Shown: piece by piece, positions 8,616 through 16,455 of the stretch
How the letters are laid out: each line of letters begins with the position of its first letter
How positions within the stretch are numbered: position 1 is the first letter of the stretch
Assembly: GCA_001512505.1 (NCBI GenBank)
Contig: LFSC01000028.1
Span: 20,609-84,608, forward strand
Length of the DNA: 64,000 nt
Source: Clostridiaceae bacterium DTU079
Lineage (GTDB): Bacteria > Bacillota > Clostridia > Acetivibrionales > Acetivibrionaceae
Direction of reading: 5' to 3'
The notes under the pieces: model-generated
What the model was told of the DNA's origin: nothing
What the model saw: the letters and a program-made list of their open reading frames with translations, nothing else
Database searches by the model: none
Position numbers and translations under genes: made by a program

Positions 8616-9587
8616 TTACTTATCACAAAAGGATTGGCCCAAAAAAGCATTAACCGTGTCCAAATCTGGCATTGCAGGGATCGCACCTTTTTTTGTAGTC
8701 ACAAGGGCTCCTGCTGCATTGGAAAATGCCAAAAGCTCCTCCCATTTCTCCGGACAAATTTGAGATATTTCCTCCAATGACATATCCTTTAGCTGCCATA
8801 GCATGGCTCCCACAAAGGTATCCCCCGCTCCGGTGGTATCAACTGCTTTTACCCTATATCCGCCATGGTTGGCACAGCAACTCTTTGTGAAAACATAGGA
8901 GCCTTTTTCACCGCAAGTAACAAAGATGACTGACGGGCCGATTGCAAGCAGTTTGTCCGCACCCTGGGAAAAATCCTTGCATCCGGTCAAAATCAAAAGC
9001 TCTTCTTCGCTCACTTTTACCAAATCTGCATATTCCATTGCCTCAAGCATGTATTTTCCGGCTTCCTGCTCATTATCCCATAATGCGGGACGGTAATTCG
9101 GGTCATAGGAAATTATCGCTCCCAACTCTTTTGCAATTCTTGCAGCTTCTAAAGTCGCAGTCCGGCTCGGTTCATCAGTTAACGAGACAGAACCGAAGTG
9201 CAAAAAACGGCATGAATTTAGCATCTTTCTATTAAGTTCACCGGCATTCAAATTGACATCGGCACAATGCTTCCGATAGAAACTAAAGGATCTTTCACCC
9301 TTCTCATCCAAATGAACAAAAGCCAAAGTGGTCCTTTCAGTTGAGCTCATCAGAAGATTGGATGTATCGATTCCGGCATTGTCAAGAGTTGTCTTTAAAA
9401 ACCGTCCAAAACCGTCTTTACCGACTTTGCCGATAAAAGCCGTCTTCGCACCCAGTTTTGCAAGCATGGCAAGAACATTAGCAGGAGCACCGCCGGGGTT
9501 TGATGAAAAAAGCGATAAACCGTTTTCAGTCATGCCTGCGGGTAAAAAATCTATTAACAATTCACCTACCGCAATTACGTCAAACAT
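8616..9587 (-). CDS. Fructokinase (PfkB-family carbohydrate kinase)
   Basis: A 323-residue PfkB/ribokinase-family kinase, the usual length for fructokinases. It has the N-terminal GELLIDFLP, the substrate loop NPGGAPANVLAMLAKLG near residue 30, FIGKVGKDGFG near 52, and the C-terminal signature DTTGAGDTFVGAML near 250 with the catalytic Asp. ISYDPNYRPALW near 158 is typical of fructokinases. It would phosphorylate fructose to fructose 6-phosphate in the cytoplasm. Next to a polyol-type Zn dehydrogenase it suggests sorbitol to fructose to fructose 6-phosphate, though ribokinase-like or other hexose specificity is possible. Confidence 0.9.
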   Translation of the reverse strand: MFDVIAVGELLIDFLPAGMTENGLSLFSSNPGGAPANVLAMLAKLGAKTAFIGKVGKDGFGRFLKTTLDNAGIDTSNLLMSSTERTTLAFVHLDEKGERSFSFYRKHCADVNLNAGELNRKMLNSCRFLHFGSVSLTDEPSRTATLEAARIAKELGAIISYDPNYRPALWDNEQEAGKYMLEAMEYADLVKVSEEELLILTGCKDFSQGADKLLAIGPSVIFVTCGEKGSYVFTKSCCANHGGYRVKAVDTTGAGDTFVGAMLWQLKDMSLEEISQICPEKWEELLAFSNAAGALVTTKKGAIPAMPDLDTVNAFLGQSFCDK

Positions 9588-9618
9588 TAATTCTCACCCG
9601 TTTATTAATCAATTGAGT

Positions 9619-10653
9619 TTAATCCTCGTCATTATTAACATCAATCAGAACCTTCATCGTGGTTTCACGGTTGTTGTCGATGTACTCATAGGCTTTTTCC
9701 CAATCCTTGAAGGCAAAATGCTTGCTCATCAAAGGCTTTAGGCTTACTTTACCCGCTTCAACAAGTTCAATGGCCTCAAGGTAATCCTCATGCCTGTACA
9801 TCATTGATGTGTTCAAATCCAGTTCCTTGTCATTTAGAGTTGCAAGATCAACCGTTGCCATTCCTTCAAATACTGCAACAAGAACAATTATGCTACCCTT
9901 TCGCGAATGGCGAATGGCTTGACCCATTGTTATATCACTGCCGGCACAATCGTATATGATATCTGCTTTATCAGGTCCAAAGCAACGAAGCACAGTCTCT
10001 CCAAAATCCTCTTTCCTGGTATTGACTACAAAATCAGCATTGCACTTTAATGCCAATTCAAGGCGATAATCGCTAATGTCGGTGACCAGCACCCTGCGCG
10101 CACCTTTGGCTTTAAGGGTTTGCACAAGCAAGATTCCTATAGGCCCCGCACCTATTACCACAATATCCTTATCTTTAACATCTCCGACTCTGTTTGCAGC
10201 ATGAACGGTAACAGCCAAAGGCTCAATCATTGCTGCCTCGTCATAGGAAAGATGTTCCGGTACAGGTGTAACATTTTTGGCATCAACAGCAAAATATTCA
10301 CTGCCCGTACCCACGGTCTGGAATCCCATAACCTTTAATTCTTCACAAAGATTATATTTTCCTGTACGGCACGGATGGCATTTGCCACAAACAACCTGTG
10401 GCTCAATAGTTACTTTCTGACCAACTTTGAGATGATTTACTTCTTTTGAAACTTCGACGATTTTTCCGCTTACTTCGTGTCCCTGAGTTACCGGGTATTT
10501 TGTGAAAGGATGTTTTCCATGATTTACGTGAATATCCGAACCGCAGATGCCGATTCTCATTATCTTTACAAGTACCTGGCCCGGCTTTAATACCGGCTTC
10601 TCAACCTCATGGAACTCGATTTTTCCCGGAGATACCATTATCGATTGCAACAT
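9619..10653 (-). CDS. Zinc-dependent polyol/alcohol dehydrogenase (sorbitol/threonine dehydrogenase-like MDR)
   Basis: A 344-residue medium-chain dehydrogenase. The catalytic zinc site shows GICGSDIHVNHGKHPF with Cys near residue 37 and GHEVSGKIVEV near 60. The structural zinc set CGKCHPCRTGKYNLCEEL lies near 94-111. The nucleotide-binding motif is VVIGAGPIGILLVQ near 168. The acidic residue at the end of the second strand (VTDIS) suggests NAD preference. Such enzymes oxidise sorbitol, other polyols or threonine. As the first gene after the promoter at 10699-10728, followed by fructokinase, sorbitol or a similar polyol is the best guess. The start has AGGGGG upstream. Confidence 0.92.
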   Translation of the reverse strand: MLQSIMVSPGKIEFHEVEKPVLKPGQVLVKIMRIGICGSDIHVNHGKHPFTKYPVTQGHEVSGKIVEVSKEVNHLKVGQKVTIEPQVVCGKCHPCRTGKYNLCEELKVMGFQTVGTGSEYFAVDAKNVTPVPEHLSYDEAAMIEPLAVTVHAANRVGDVKDKDIVVIGAGPIGILLVQTLKAKGARRVLVTDISDYRLELALKCNADFVVNTRKEDFGETVLRCFGPDKADIIYDCAGSDITMGQAIRHSRKGSIIVLVAVFEGMATVDLATLNDKELDLNTSMMYRHEDYLEAIELVEAGKVSLKPLMSKHFAFKDWEKAYEYIDNNRETTMKVLIDVNNDED

Positions 10654-10683
10654 AGATATGCCCCCTATTTATTTCGACTTACT

Positions 10684-10702
10684 TACTTAACTAACTTAAG
10701 TA
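10684..10702. promoter_or_regulatory. Palindromic operator over the Zn-ADH promoter
   Basis: TACTTAA-CTAAC-TTAAGTA has 7-bp perfect arms and overlaps the -10 box and start site of the promoter for the dehydrogenase/fructokinase/ROK transcript. It shares ACTTAACTAACT (10685-10696) with the operator at 7236-7254. A repressor here would block RNA polymerase directly. Confidence 0.7.
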
Positions 10703-10728
10703 TAACTCTTAATACCTCCCAATGTCAA
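10699..10728 (-). promoter_or_regulatory. Sigma-A-type promoter for Zn-ADH/fructokinase/ROK
   Basis: On the minus strand TTGACA (10723-10728), an 18-base spacer and TATACT (10699-10704) lie about 45 bases before the dehydrogenase start. Both hexamers match consensus closely. The operator at 10684-10702 overlaps the -10. Confidence 0.8.
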
Positions 10729-10844
10729 TATGCTAGATTTTATAGGAGCATGAAATAAATGCAAAAAAATTACTTTGGCGGCGGTTAAAGCTCCAGGATT
10801 GAATCTTTGATGTAAAATTGACTGCTACATGCAAAAGATATGTA

Positions 10845-10879
10845 AAACAAAACGGCCTGCAAAATCAATGCAAAGCCGT
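10845..10879 (-). terminator. Probable terminator after the small membrane protein pair
   Basis: On the minus strand ACGGC..TTGCA pairs with TGCA..GCCGT with a one-base bulge and is followed by TTTGTTTT. It lies just past the stop at 10894. Confidence 0.6.
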
Positions 10880-10893
10880 ACTTTATCCCGTTC

Positions 10894-11208
10894 TTAATTT
10901 TTCTTGAACAATGCTGTTCTAACAACGCCTCTTGGGTCTTTGACCAGCAAAATCGCAAGCCAGACAACCAGACCCAGCGCAACAGCGGATAATCCCAAAA
11001 AGAAATCATTGAGCATATCAACCGGTGCAGGTGTAAAATACTCCGCTCCCAGTTCAGCATATTCGAAAACTGCGTCCACCAGCCACATCAGAGAAGCACC
11101 CCAATACATCCAGCAGAGAATGCCTACCTTCATTTCGTTTTTGGGAGCGTTTTTATACCAGATTACCGTACAAATAATCGCCGCGAAAACGGTGGTAAGT
11201 AAAGTCAT
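10894..11208 (-). CDS. Small three-helix membrane protein of unknown function
   Basis: A 104-residue protein with three hydrophobic segments (about residues 3-18, 28-45, 70-90) and a basic tail. I do not recognise the family. The ATG at 11208 overlaps the upstream stop as ATGA, and GGAGGG sits in front, so it is translationally coupled to the gene at 11205-11630. The pair probably forms one membrane unit. Charged residues cluster in the short loop YKNAPKNE and in the C-terminal VKDPRGVVRTALFKKN, placing the C-terminus on the cytoplasmic side. Confidence 0.75.
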   Translation of the reverse strand: MTLLTTVFAAIICTVIWYKNAPKNEMKVGILCWMYWGASLMWLVDAVFEYAELGAEYFTPAPVDMLNDFFLGLSAVALGLVVWLAILLVKDPRGVVRTALFKKN

Positions 11209-11630
11209 ATACAACCCTCCCTAATTTGAAGCGGGCTGTGTTTGAGAGCCTTTTTCTCCATAGCCTTCGTTACAAGCAGCATAACACCCCAAACAGCAGT
11301 GACCAGTGCAGCCATAGACACACCGACAGTTGCCGTTTCCGAAAGCATCACTGACGCCTCAGCCGGATCGGAGGCTGCTGTCAAGAACGGAAACCATGGC
11401 ACTACCTCTCCATGCCACACATGTTCAAAAGCAAGAAGGAAGGATCCTCCCCAAAGCATATTATTAAGCCATTTGAGCTTTCTGGAAAACGGAATTTTGA
11501 TCTCTGTCTCAAAGCTTTCTTTGCCGGTCTCAACCTTCAAAGCTTCCAATTTGGTTTCCTTAGATTTTACAACCTTAGTGATAGCGGTCGTTACAACGGC
11601 CTCTGCAACAGGTACAATAAAACATGCCAT
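11205..11630 (-). CDS. Membrane protein of unknown function, coupled to downstream small membrane protein
   Basis: A 141-residue protein with an N-terminal hydrophobic stretch (MACFIVPVAEAVVTTAI), a charged cytoplasmic segment (residues 20-50), and further hydrophobic segments near 58-70 and 92-120. FLLAFEHVWHGEVVPWFPFLTAA near 65-87 is a striking His/Trp-rich loop. I do not recognise a named family. The start has a strong GAGGAGGGG site. It overlaps the next gene by four bases, and the two share a terminator, so they form a two-gene operon. Confidence 0.75.
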   Translation of the reverse strand: MACFIVPVAEAVVTTAITKVVKSKETKLEALKVETGKESFETEIKIPFSRKLKWLNNMLWGGSFLLAFEHVWHGEVVPWFPFLTAASDPAEASVMLSETATVGVSMAALVTAVWGVMLLVTKAMEKKALKHSPLQIREGCI

Positions 11631-11660
11631 AATAACCCCTCCTCGTTATATTATATAGTC

Positions 11661-11816
11661 TTATGAAGCAATGTTACCCACTATTCCATTTATCCTTGCC
11701 AAATATGATAAAAAGGCATACGGGTCTTCTTCATAAAAACCATATGCCTCTAATAGCATATTCAATGAAGACTGCTGCCTATAAAGCCGAAACGCTTCTT
11801 CATCCCCAAGCCTGCT
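11661..11816 (-). pseudogene. Gene remnant, C-terminal fragment without a start
   Basis: A 52-codon open stretch on the minus strand ends at a stop (11661-11663) and begins right after an in-frame TGA (11817-11819), without ATG or ribosome binding site. It reads SRLGDEEAFRLYRQ, then LLEAYGFYEEDPYAFLSYLA, a plausible soluble helical C-terminus. It looks like the tail of a lost gene; I cannot name the family. Confidence 0.35.
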
Positions 11817-11918
11817 TCATGCAAGTTGACTAGAATATTGTACCATATCAAACTGAGTTATTCAAGGCTGTATTCATAAACAAGACAAGTTTCTATCGCC
11901 AACTTTTGTCATGCAAAT

Positions 11919-12237
11919 TTATTCGCACAACAAAACATCTCCTCTTTTCTTAGCTAGCTCAATAAGCTCGTCTGTAAATCCGTTAATTCCAAACAATAGC
12001 TCATTTTCACAAAAATCAGCTACCATATCTTTAAATGCTTTTCTATTTTGCAATTCACTTTCTTCTGTTGCAAGAAAATATTATAGCATTTTTGTTTTTT
12101 GAAAAATCAACAGTCAATTCAGTCTTGCCTACCCTTCGTCTGCCGTAAATCACCACCAATGAAGAACCTTTTCGATTATATTCATTATTCAAAAACTTTA
12201 TTTCTTCTTCTCTATCAATAAACCTTTTCATTATCAA
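11919..12237 (-). pseudogene. Decayed P-loop ATPase (DUF234/archaeal-type AAA ATPase) with internal deletion
   Basis: The N-terminal part (12058-12237) begins MKRFIDREEEIKFLNNEYNR and has a Walker A VIYGRRRVGKTELTVDF near residue 30, diagnostic of the ATPase family often paired with a DUF234 tail. It stops after about 60 residues at CNRRK. In another frame, 11919-12060 encodes a plausible C-terminal tail ending GFTDELIELAKKRGDVLLCE. Intact members have about 400-470 residues, so roughly the middle three quarters are gone. The pieces are adjacent in the same order, consistent with deletion plus frameshift. No ribosome-binding problem explains it; the gene is dead. Confidence 0.75.
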
Positions 12238-12434
12238 ACCACCTGTTGATATAATTATAATACAAATTATTATAATTTCAAATATAACTAATATGTTTCA
12301 TACACTCCAAAGCACTATTTTTATCTTTCCAAATTTTTTCTTCGTGTGATCAACTCCACCTGAATTTAGAAGCATATTTTTTAACCGTTTCTTCCCTGAA
12401 ATACTTAAAACAGAAAATTTGAGTTTAAATTGAA

Positions 12435-12496
12435 TTGCTACTTTCTTTTAAAAAATCTATAATATAGCTATAAACAAATCTATAAGATAGCTATAA
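12435..12496 (+). promoter_or_regulatory. Promoter with two tandem 21-bp operator-like repeats
   Basis: TTGCTA (12435-12440), a 17-base spacer and TATAAT (12458-12463) form a plus-strand promoter. Two 21-bp direct repeats, 12453-12473 and 12476-12496, differ at one base and are 23 bases apart. Each contains ATAGCTAT symmetry. The first covers the -10, the second the early transcript, just before the ribosome binding site of the ABC operon. This layout suits a repressor that responds to the exported compound. Confidence 0.65.
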
Positions 12497-12510
12497 GAGG
12501 AGCATGGCCA

Positions 12511-13038
12511 ATGATTACAGCCAAAGATTCTAAAAAAATAATTATTCCTATTTTCGTTATTCTTGCCTTAAGTATAACAACAATGCTAATTTTAATGATG
12601 TCAGGTGCTTTTAAAAATACTAAACCGCTTTACGGTAAATTTACATGCAAAAATGCCGATGGAAGCACGGCAATAATAATTTTAACTGAAGATTCCGTAT
12701 ACTGCGAAAATGTTAATTACGAATCCCCGCAAATTAATGCTGCATATCTTCTGGTTCGTGATGAAATAAAAAAAACCGAGCGCAAAGTTGATATGAATGA
12801 GTTTAGAGAATTACAAGAAGCTTATATTGCTGAAATGAACTTTAAAGAAGTTTTTGACGGTAAGTATTCCAAAATAGAAAATATTAGTTATAATGAAAAG
12901 GAAAATCAATATTATTATGAGGTTCCTAATCCCGAAACCGGGTCTTACGGTCTTGATCTGTGCTTTGATGTTGCAAGCAAGACTTTATCTTGCGGTGATA
13001 TGGTGTTTAAAAACGCCGGTGATATAAAAGGTGATTAA
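12511..13038 (+). CDS. Membrane-anchored extracytoplasmic protein of ABC exporter operon, unknown function
   Basis: A 175-residue protein with an N-terminal signal anchor (about residues 9-32, IIIPIFVILALSITTMLILM) and a soluble extracellular domain. The domain has two Cys (residues about 47 and 65), a Lys/Glu-rich middle, and C-terminal SYGLDLCFDVASKTLSCGDM. I do not recognise it. It starts the operon with an ATPase and two FtsX-like permeases, with only two bases before the ATPase gene. A role as an extracytoplasmic partner or substrate sensor is inference from position. The GAGGAG site eight bases upstream sets the start. Confidence 0.8.
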   Translation: MITAKDSKKIIIPIFVILALSITTMLILMMSGAFKNTKPLYGKFTCKNADGSTAIIILTEDSVYCENVNYESPQINAAYLLVRDEIKKTERKVDMNEFRELQEAYIAEMNFKEVFDGKYSKIENISYNEKENQYYYEVPNPETGSYGLDLCFDVASKTLSCGDMVFKNAGDIKGD

Positions 13039-13040
13039 TT

Positions 13041-13694
13041 ATGGTTCTATGCAAAAATGTTTTCAAAGAGTTTAATAACGGTACTACATTTATTGCAGTT
13101 AACAATGTTTCATTTCATGTAAAAGCCGGGGAGTTTGTTGCAATAATGGGGAAGTCGGGGAGTGGCAAATCGACTTTATTAAATCTTATCGGACTAATTG
13201 ATAAACCGACTTCCGGAAGCATTTTTATCGATGGCATAGCTTCTTCCGATATGAACGAATCGCAGCTTGCCGGAATTAGGCTCGAAAAAATCGGGTATGT
13301 TTTTCAATCATTTTATCTTGATCATAATTATTCAGTTTATAAGAATGTTGAAATACCTCTATTGATTGCCAACACTCCGTCCCACAAGTGCCGTGAAAGA
13401 GTGGAAATATGTCTCGAACAAGTAGGGATGTTGGATAAATTACACTCAAAAGCCGGTACATTATCAGGCGGTGAAAAGCAGCGTGTATGTATTGCAAGGG
13501 CTTTGGCCAATAATCCAAGCTTGTTATTGGCGGATGAACCTTGTGGAAGTTTAGATTCTGAGAACACTGAAGTAATTATGGAGATTTTTCAATCCCTCAA
13601 CCAAAAAGGTATAACAATTATTATGGTAACCCATGATATTGAAGAGGGCAAAAAAGCAAATCGTATTATCACGATGAAGGACGGTAAAATATAA
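13041..13694 (+). CDS. ABC transporter ATP-binding protein (MacB/LolD-type)
   Basis: A 217-residue nucleotide-binding subunit. Walker A GKSGSGKST near residue 36, Q-loop YVFQSFYLDHNYSVYKNVEIPL near 84, signature LSGGEKQRV near 137, Walker B LLLADEPCGSLDSE near 157 and the switch His in VTHDIE near 198 are all present. This subfamily drives MacB/FtsX-type permeases that move or release lipids, peptides or drugs. It lies between the membrane-anchored protein and two permeases and forms one operon with them. Confidence 0.95.
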   Translation: MVLCKNVFKEFNNGTTFIAVNNVSFHVKAGEFVAIMGKSGSGKSTLLNLIGLIDKPTSGSIFIDGIASSDMNESQLAGIRLEKIGYVFQSFYLDHNYSVYKNVEIPLLIANTPSHKCRERVEICLEQVGMLDKLHSKAGTLSGGEKQRVCIARALANNPSLLLADEPCGSLDSENTEVIMEIFQSLNQKGITIIMVTHDIEEGKKANRIITMKDGKI

Positions 13695-13700
13695 TTAGCG

Positions 13701-14879
13701 ATGAAAATCAGAAACTATTTTAAATTCGCCGGACAAGAAATAAGGGTAAGTCTTTCATTGTTTATTTTTTATATGATCATTTTTATTCTCTTACTTTCGG
13801 CTTCTGTTACATTTTTAGATTCGGCCTTATTTCTTCCGGATAAAATTGCATCAACAATGCAGAAAATGAAAACAGATAATATAATTATATTTATTGAAGA
13901 AACAAGCAAGTTACAAGAACTTGCGAAGTCAATACCTATGAAGCTTTACGAATGTAAAGTTGGGGGTTATGAATTTGACCCTGAAAGACTTGGTTTATCT
14001 TCAAATGAAGCTTCAAAGGAAAGTAATTCGTCTATTGCTTTTAGTGGCGGAGTCTTATTGAAAGATTATCAAATAAACAATCAAGTTGCATTATTTATTT
14101 CCGGTAATATTATTAGCGGAGAATTTGCTCCAAACGTGCCAAATTCCAAAGGTGCATTGCCAACCTGGATATCAGGCACTATGGCGGATGCCTTTGGAAT
14201 TAATTGCCAAGATGAGCTTCAACTTATTGTATCCGGCAAAAACAGTGTCCCGCTATATGTTCAGGGATTATACACAAGTAATACGGCTTTTAGTGATTAT
14301 TATATTCCGGAAGAAGCTTACAGTCTTTTTAATGTCAATAATGCAGACAGCAAATTGCAAATAACCGTTAGTCCTTTACGATTTCGTGATATTTATTCTC
14401 TGTTAAACAGGCTTCAAAAATCGGACATACCTTGCCTTTACAGCGAGCAGACAGTGCGTTCTACACAAATGATGTATGTTGCCTTTTATATATCAACTAT
14501 AATTTTGTTAGTTGCTTTATCGGAAATACTTTTACATCTCTTGAATTTATATTACAATCGCCGTGCCACTTATTTTGCATTGTGTTCAGCTGTAGGAATG
14601 ACACATGGGGATGTGTTGAAAATCTTATTTTGTATTTCTGAAATTATTATAATAGCTACTACCGTTTTTTCCAGTGCATTGTCTTATTTTGCACTATACA
14701 AAATTGAAGCTTACATTAATAAATTATTTTTGCTCCAAAATGAGCAAACAAAATTTCCCTTCATTTCACTTATACTGAATATTATTTTATTGCAACTGTG
14801 TATCCTGTTTGTTATAAAAAAAGTCAGTAAAACTATAAAGGGAAACAATATAAATGAACTACTGCGTTGTGAGGGATAA
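13701..14879 (+). CDS. FtsX-like ABC transporter permease
   Basis: A 392-residue membrane protein with one N-terminal segment (about 17-40), a large extracellular domain (about 42-255) and three C-terminal segments (about 257-280, 310-335, 352-372). This is the FtsX/MacB permease topology. ALCSAVGMTHGDVLKILF near 293-310 is the coupling helix region typical of the family, resembling the GMTR motif of peptide-antibiotic exporters. It starts six bases after the ATPase stop. With the second permease it probably forms a heterodimeric exporter. Confidence 0.85.
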   Translation: MKIRNYFKFAGQEIRVSLSLFIFYMIIFILLLSASVTFLDSALFLPDKIASTMQKMKTDNIIIFIEETSKLQELAKSIPMKLYECKVGGYEFDPERLGLSSNEASKESNSSIAFSGGVLLKDYQINNQVALFISGNIISGEFAPNVPNSKGALPTWISGTMADAFGINCQDELQLIVSGKNSVPLYVQGLYTSNTAFSDYYIPEEAYSLFNVNNADSKLQITVSPLRFRDIYSLLNRLQKSDIPCLYSEQTVRSTQMMYVAFYISTIILLVALSEILLHLLNLYYNRRATYFALCSAVGMTHGDVLKILFCISEIIIIATTVFSSALSYFALYKIEAYINKLFLLQNEQTKFPFISLILNIILLQLCILFVIKKVSKTIKGNNINELLRCEG

Positions 14880-14922
14880 TTTAAAAATTTGACAATATAA
14901 ATAAAAAGGATTCGGGAGTATT

Positions 14923-16263
14923 ATGAAACTTTCAAAATGTTTTTGTCTGGCTTGCTATAATGTTTTTTGTAAAATTAAATATTCTTTACGTATGATAAGA
15001 GGGTCACTATTTATTTTCACAATTATTCTCACTACAGTTCTGGTAGTACAGGGAATTCATAACTATTATAATAGCATTACTCAAGGTGAAGCTTATTCTA
15101 ATGCCGTAATCATCAATGTTCCTCTGGATTCATACGGAAAGATGTACAATACTCAGAAAGAATTGTTGCAAAAGGTATTGGAAATTCCGCAAATCGGAGT
15201 ACCGTCATATTCAACTAAAATCGATGTACCCTATAGCAGTGGAAATGAAGAAAATGCATATATCAACATAAAACGGGTAACCCTGATAGCCGGTCAAGAT
15301 ACCTATCAGGGGATAGATGATAAGTCATATAATTTTACCAAAAGCAACAATACTACAGTTAAATTTGAGGTAAAGCTTTATTTAAATGAAGGCAAGACAA
15401 TCAACAATAACGATTGGCAAGAGTTTTCATATCATTTTCCAAAGTCTAAGCTGATTGTGGCAGGCAGTGAAATGCAGAATCCAAAAGAAATTATGATTTC
15501 AGATTATATGCTGTCACGTTTCGGGATAACTGATTATAATCCCCTTATAGGGAAAAAAATCACTCTTGCTATAGATGGCAAACCTTATATAGAAGATTTT
15601 CTTTTAGCAGGAGTTATAAATGAAAAACTATACCGCATCGGTACATACTCTTTAACACCACATATATTAATTTGCGGTGATTCAAGTGACTTTGTGAAAT
15701 TTAAGTGTAAATCATTGATTGCGTATGCACCTGTAAATGATTTTTCAAACAGTTTATCAGTATTGCAATCTCTTCGGCAAAAAAATATTGAAAAACTGGT
15801 TTCTTATGATGCCGATTTAGCAGAGCAAATATTCTATATATCGCAGTTGAGATCCGTAGTTAAGTATGTGATGTTTATTTTATCAATATTTGTGCTCCTC
15901 GCTATGTCTCTCAGTTTATTCAGTGTTTTACACAGCTATATTAATTCCAACACCAAATATTATGCAATGGTAAGGGCAATCGGAGTTACGCGTCTCACTA
16001 TATTTACGATTTTATTTTTTGAACTTTTATTACTTATGTTAGTTTCAATGTTGTTAATAGTGCCTGTATCCGGATTGTTTTTATTCATTGCAAATTACTG
16101 TTTAATAAATATAATTGGAGTCGGTGTTCCCATAACATTTTCTCAGTTGTTAGAATCGGCATTTCCAATGTTTTCACTGTTTAGCATCGGGATTATTGTT
16201 ATATCAATGACCTTATTGATATGGGATCAACATAAGGAAATTAGCACTATTCTTAAACAATAA
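14923..16263 (+). CDS. FtsX-like ABC transporter permease, second subunit
   Basis: A 446-residue permease with an N-terminal membrane segment (about 24-46), an extracellular domain (about 50-305), and three C-terminal segments (about 310-335, 360-395, 415-435). YAMVRAIGVTRLTIFTILFFEL near 347-368 is the family coupling motif. It is 44 bases past the first permease. It has a longer extracellular domain than its partner. The unit resembles exporters that protect against peptide antibiotics or handle lipoproteins; the substrate is not readable. Confidence 0.85.
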   Translation: MKLSKCFCLACYNVFCKIKYSLRMIRGSLFIFTIILTTVLVVQGIHNYYNSITQGEAYSNAVIINVPLDSYGKMYNTQKELLQKVLEIPQIGVPSYSTKIDVPYSSGNEENAYINIKRVTLIAGQDTYQGIDDKSYNFTKSNNTTVKFEVKLYLNEGKTINNNDWQEFSYHFPKSKLIVAGSEMQNPKEIMISDYMLSRFGITDYNPLIGKKITLAIDGKPYIEDFLLAGVINEKLYRIGTYSLTPHILICGDSSDFVKFKCKSLIAYAPVNDFSNSLSVLQSLRQKNIEKLVSYDADLAEQIFYISQLRSVVKYVMFILSIFVLLAMSLSLFSVLHSYINSNTKYYAMVRAIGVTRLTIFTILFFELLLLMLVSMLLIVPVSGLFLFIANYCLINIIGVGVPITFSQLLESAFPMFSLFSIGIIVISMTLLIWDQHKEISTILKQ

Positions 16264-16455
16264 AAACTGTTATTATCTTGTGTATCGCAAAAGAATTGCA
16301 AACCTTCCTTGTGTTTTTTTAGGATTATCAGCTTCTACAAATAATCTTATAAACATTTAAACACTCCTATGTTGTTCCTAAACTTATTCCTGTTTCCTAT
16401 TAGAAAGGCAATGTACTTATACTGTATTTTGAAATGCTTTACTGACATTAACTTA
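16264..16455. other. Intergenic gap with a possible 27-codon reading frame
   Basis: Between the exporter operon and the DUF2625 pseudogene I see no clear gene. A minus-strand frame at 16273-16356 has ATG behind GGAGTG and reads MFIRLFVEADNPKKTQ and on to AILLRYTR. It is too short and unlike anything I know to call a gene. No convincing terminator for the exporter operon is visible here. Confidence 0.3.

Noticed and set aside
10785..11060. A 91-residue minus-strand frame overlapping the small membrane protein gene
   Set aside because: It runs out of frame across the 10894-11208 gene and its terminator, has no ribosome binding site, and its composition (many Trp/Leu/Arg from shifted codons) is that of a shadow.
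16273..16356. A 27-codon reading frame with GGAGTG upstream
   Set aside because: Too short, no recognisable relative and next to a decayed gene; kept only as a note in the intergenic entry.
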